This document shows positions 61,562 to 64,000 of a DNA stretch of 64,000 bases, one piece after another. The first letter of the stretch is position 1. The number at the start of each line of letters is the position of its first letter. The position numbers were made by a program, and so were the translations under genes. The notes beneath the pieces are model-generated. The model saw only the letters and a program-made list of their open reading frames with translations. It made no database searches and had not been told where the DNA came from. The stretch covers positions 60,846 through 124,845 of the forward strand of contig CAUQMS010000014.1 of the NCBI GenBank assembly GCA_963519305.1, in the 5' to 3' direction. Origin of the DNA: Ewingella sp963519305 (GTDB taxonomy: Bacteria; Pseudomonadota; Gammaproteobacteria; Enterobacterales; Enterobacteriaceae).

Positions 61562-62919
61562 TCCGCGTTTCGTTGCAGGCTCTCACCAGTGTCCTTAACG
61601 CTGAATTGATCGGGGCTGATGCACAGATCGATAGCGTGACGACCGATACACGTAAGATCGAAGCCGGTGGCTTGTTTATCGCCCTGAAAGGGGAGAAATT
61701 TGATGCGCATGAGTTCGCGGCTGAGGCGATTGCTGCGGGTGCCGCAGCGTTAGTCGTAAGTAAGCGCTTACCGGTGGGGGTTCCGCAATTAGTGGTGGCC
61801 GATACCCGCATCGCTCTGGGACAGTTGGGTGCTTGGGTGCGTCAGCAGGTTCCTGCCCGCGTTGTTGGCCTGACGGGCTCATCCGGTAAAACCTCCGTTA
61901 AAGAGATGGCTGCTGCCATTTTGCGTCAGTGCGGCAACGTACTGTACACCGCCGGCAATTTCAACAATGACATTGGGGTGCCTTTGACCCTGCTGCGGCT
62001 AACTGCTGAGCATGACTTTGCGGTGATCGAAATGGGTGCCAACCATCTCGGTGAGATCGCCTATACCACCGATCTGGCTCGACCGGAAACGGCGCTGGTC
62101 AACAATCTTTCCGCCGCGCACCTTGAAGGCTTCGGCTCTCTCGCTGGCGTGGCACAGGCCAAAGGCGAAATTTTCGAGGGGCTGCCTGCTGAGGGTATCG
62201 CTATCCTCAATGCTGACAGCAACGACTGGCCTCACTGGCAGCGCCATCTGACGAACAAAACCGTTTGGCGTTTCTCTCCCGATGCGGCAGCAGACGTCAA
62301 TTTCTACGCCACTGACGTCAAACTCAGCCCGCTGAAAACTGAATTTACCCTGCATAGCCCTCAGGGCCCTGTAACGGTTTTACTGCCCCTGCCGGGACGC
62401 CACAATATTGCTAATGCCCTTGCCGGGGCAGCACTTGCACTCTCTGTCGGCGCAAGCCTTGACGCCGTGCGCGAAGGCTTAAGCACGCTTTCGGCGGTGC
62501 CGGGACGTTTATTCCCAATTGCCCTCAGTGAAGGCAAAACTCTGCTCGATGACAGTTACAACGCCAACGTGGGTTCAATGACCGCAGCAGCACAAACGCT
62601 GGCAGAAATGCCGGGTTACCGCGTGATGGCGCTGGGCGACATGGCCGAACTGGGCGCTGAAACTGAAAACTGCCACCGTCAGGTGGGGGAGGCTATCCGC
62701 GAAGCCGGTATCGATAAAGTATTTACGATTGGTCATGCCAGTCGCGTCATCAGTGACGTGAGCGGCTGTGGCGAACATCTCCAGGATAAGGCAGCCCTGA
62801 CGGCCCGTTTAACGAGCTTACTGTCAGAACATGCGGTCATTACTATTTTAATTAAAGGTTCACGTAGTGCCGCCATGGAGCAGGTAGTACGGGCGTTACA
62901 GGAGAATGCAACATGTTAG
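61558..62919 (+). CDS. murF: UDP-MurNAc-tripeptide:D-alanyl-D-alanine ligase
   Basis: A 453-residue Mur ligase that adds D-Ala-D-Ala to complete the UDP-MurNAc pentapeptide. The ATP loop is GLTGSSGKTSVKEM near residues 103-116; the DDSYNAN and ALGDMAELG motifs are in the C-terminal half. It overlaps both neighbours (4 bases with murE, 7 with mraY), so the cluster is tightly coupled. Confidence 0.98.
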   Translation: MIRVSLQALTSVLNAELIGADAQIDSVTTDTRKIEAGGLFIALKGEKFDAHEFAAEAIAAGAAALVVSKRLPVGVPQLVVADTRIALGQLGAWVRQQVPARVVGLTGSSGKTSVKEMAAAILRQCGNVLYTAGNFNNDIGVPLTLLRLTAEHDFAVIEMGANHLGEIAYTTDLARPETALVNNLSAAHLEGFGSLAGVAQAKGEIFEGLPAEGIAILNADSNDWPHWQRHLTNKTVWRFSPDAAADVNFYATDVKLSPLKTEFTLHSPQGPVTVLLPLPGRHNIANALAGAALALSVGASLDAVREGLSTLSAVPGRLFPIALSEGKTLLDDSYNANVGSMTAAAQTLAEMPGYRVMALGDMAELGAETENCHRQVGEAIREAGIDKVFTIGHASRVISDVSGCGEHLQDKAALTARLTSLLSEHAVITILIKGSRSAAMEQVVRALQENATC

Positions 62920-63995
62920 TTTGGCTGGCTGAACATTTGGTCAAATATTATTCTGGCTTCAACGTCTTTTCCTACCTGACGTTCCGCGCCATCGTCAGCC
63001 TGCTGACGGCCCTGTTCCTCTCTTTGTGGATGGGCCCGCGCATGATTGCCCGCTTGCAGAAGATGTCATTTGGTCAGGTTGTCCGTAACGACGGTCCGGA
63101 ATCGCATTTCAGTAAACGTGGAACGCCGACCATGGGCGGCCTGATGATCCTCACCTCAATCACTATTTCGGTGCTGATGTGGGCTTATCCCTCGAACCCT
63201 TACGTCTGGTGCGTTCTGTTTGTCCTGATTGGCTATGGCATTGTCGGTTTTGTAGATGACTACCGCAAAGTGGTACGTAAAGACACCAAGGGCCTGATCG
63301 CGCGCTGGAAATACTTCTGGCAGTCGGTTATTGCACTGGCGGTGGCTTTCGTCATGTACGCCATCGGCAAAGATACGCCTGCCACCGAACTGGTGGTGCC
63401 GTTCTTCAAAGACATCATGCCGCAGTTGGGCTTGCTCTATATCCTGCTGAGTTATTTCGTGATTGTAGGTACCAGTAACGCCGTCAACCTGACCGATGGT
63501 CTGGATGGTCTGGCAATTATGCCTACCGTCTTCGTCGCCGGTGGTTTTGCGCTGGTGGCCTGGGCGACCGGTAACATGAACTTCGCCAACTACCTGCACA
63601 TTCCTTATCTGCGACACGCCGGTGAACTGGTGATTGTTTGTACCGCGATAGTCGGTGCCGGGCTGGGCTTCCTGTGGTTCAACACCTACCCGGCTCAGGT
63701 CTTCATGGGAGACGTCGGCTCGCTGGCGCTGGGCGGCGCGCTGGGTACTATTGCAGTCTTGCTGCGACAGGAGTTCTTACTGGTGATTATGGGCGGTGTG
63801 TTCGTGGTTGAAACGCTGTCAGTCATCTTGCAGGTTGGGTCCTTTAAGTTACGGGGTCAGCGCATTTTCCGAATGGCGCCGATTCACCATCACTACGAAC
63901 TTAAAGGCTGGCCGGAGCCGCGCGTCATCGTGCGCTTCTGGATCATTTCGCTGATGCTGGTGCTGATTGGCCTGGCGACGCTGAAGGTGCGGTAA
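62913..63995 (+). CDS. mraY: Phospho-MurNAc-pentapeptide-transferase
   Basis: A 360-residue, 10-helix inner-membrane enzyme that moves phospho-MurNAc-pentapeptide to undecaprenyl phosphate, forming lipid I. Conserved loops: FVDDYRKV (the aspartates near residue 115), NAVNLTDGLDGLA (near 190), FMGDVGSLALGG (near 265) and the histidine loop APIHHHYELKGWPE (near 322). The length equals that of E. coli. Confidence 0.98.
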   Translation: MLVWLAEHLVKYYSGFNVFSYLTFRAIVSLLTALFLSLWMGPRMIARLQKMSFGQVVRNDGPESHFSKRGTPTMGGLMILTSITISVLMWAYPSNPYVWCVLFVLIGYGIVGFVDDYRKVVRKDTKGLIARWKYFWQSVIALAVAFVMYAIGKDTPATELVVPFFKDIMPQLGLLYILLSYFVIVGTSNAVNLTDGLDGLAIMPTVFVAGGFALVAWATGNMNFANYLHIPYLRHAGELVIVCTAIVGAGLGFLWFNTYPAQVFMGDVGSLALGGALGTIAVLLRQEFLLVIMGGVFVVETLSVILQVGSFKLRGQRIFRMAPIHHHYELKGWPEPRVIVRFWIISLMLVLIGLATLKVR

Positions 63996-63997
63996 TT

Positions 63998-64000
63998 ATG
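63998..64000 (+). CDS. murD: Possible first codon of murD (cut by window end)
   Basis: An ATG follows the mraY stop by two bases at the very end of the window. Position alone suggests murD, the next gene in the conserved cluster; no coding sequence is visible. Confidence 0.4.

Overview
The window is chromosomal DNA from a gram-negative enterobacterium (order Enterobacterales). From about 9.9 kb onward it follows the minute 1-2 order of the Escherichia coli chromosome almost gene for gene: dapB, carAB, kefFC, folA, apaHG, rsmA, pdxA, surA, lptD, djlA, rluA, rapA, polB, a DedA gene, thiQPB, sgrR, sgrS/T, a set-family exporter, leuDCBA with leader leuL, leuO, ilvIH, cra, mraZ, rsmH, ftsL, ftsI, murE, murF, mraY. 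There is no araDABC between polB and the DedA gene. Extra genes sit between kefC and folA, and an acyl-CoA ligase sits between leuO and ilvI. These differences, together with long palindromic intergenic repeats, suggest a member of the Yersiniaceae side of the order (Rahnella/Serratia/Ewingella-like). The genus cannot be fixed from the sequence alone.

Region 1 (1-9.3 kb) is accessory and the least explained part. Two tandem cupin genes related to the archaeal-type glucose-6-phosphate isomerase face a minus-strand operon. That operon encodes a large mannose-6-phosphate-isomerase-like protein with an N-terminal extension resembling a P-loop kinase that lacks a good Walker A motif, followed by mannose-family PTS IIA, IIB, IIC and IID. 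A divergent LacI-family regulator shares a control region with the operon; this region holds two near-identical TTAATCGATTAA-type operators and a CRP-like site. An SMP-30 type lactonase/hydrolase and an outer-membrane porin follow. Together they look like a regulated sugar uptake and isomerisation locus: porin, PTS import with phosphorylation, then isomerases. The sugar is not identified.

Region 2 (9.9-22.5 kb) holds lysine/DAP synthesis (dapB), carbamoyl phosphate synthesis (carAB with PurR- and ArgR-type sites), glutathione-gated potassium efflux (kefFC), a LysE exporter, a two-part YjjP/YjjB exporter, and dihydrofolate reductase. Region 3 (21.1-33 kb) is the conserved envelope and RNA-maintenance cluster (apaH to rapA), transcribed mostly on the minus strand. 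Region 4 (33-43.4 kb) contains polB with a degenerate LexA-like box, the thiamin ABC transporter behind a TPP riboswitch, and the glucose-phosphate stress module (SgrR, the SgrS RNA encoding an unusually long SgrT, and a SetA-like exporter).

Region 5 (43.4-56 kb) is branched-chain amino acid control: leuABCD behind a leucine-rich leader peptide and attenuator, leuO in an AT-rich island, ilvIH, and the carbon regulator cra. Region 6 (56.5-64 kb) is the start of the division and cell-wall cluster, driven by a recognisable mraZ promoter with MraZ repeat boxes. It is cut off at the first codon of what is probably murD.

Three copies of a palindromic intergenic element were found (two of about 127 bp and one 53 bp deletion form inside the PTS operon). 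No rRNA, tRNA, CRISPR array, transposase or prophage gene was seen.
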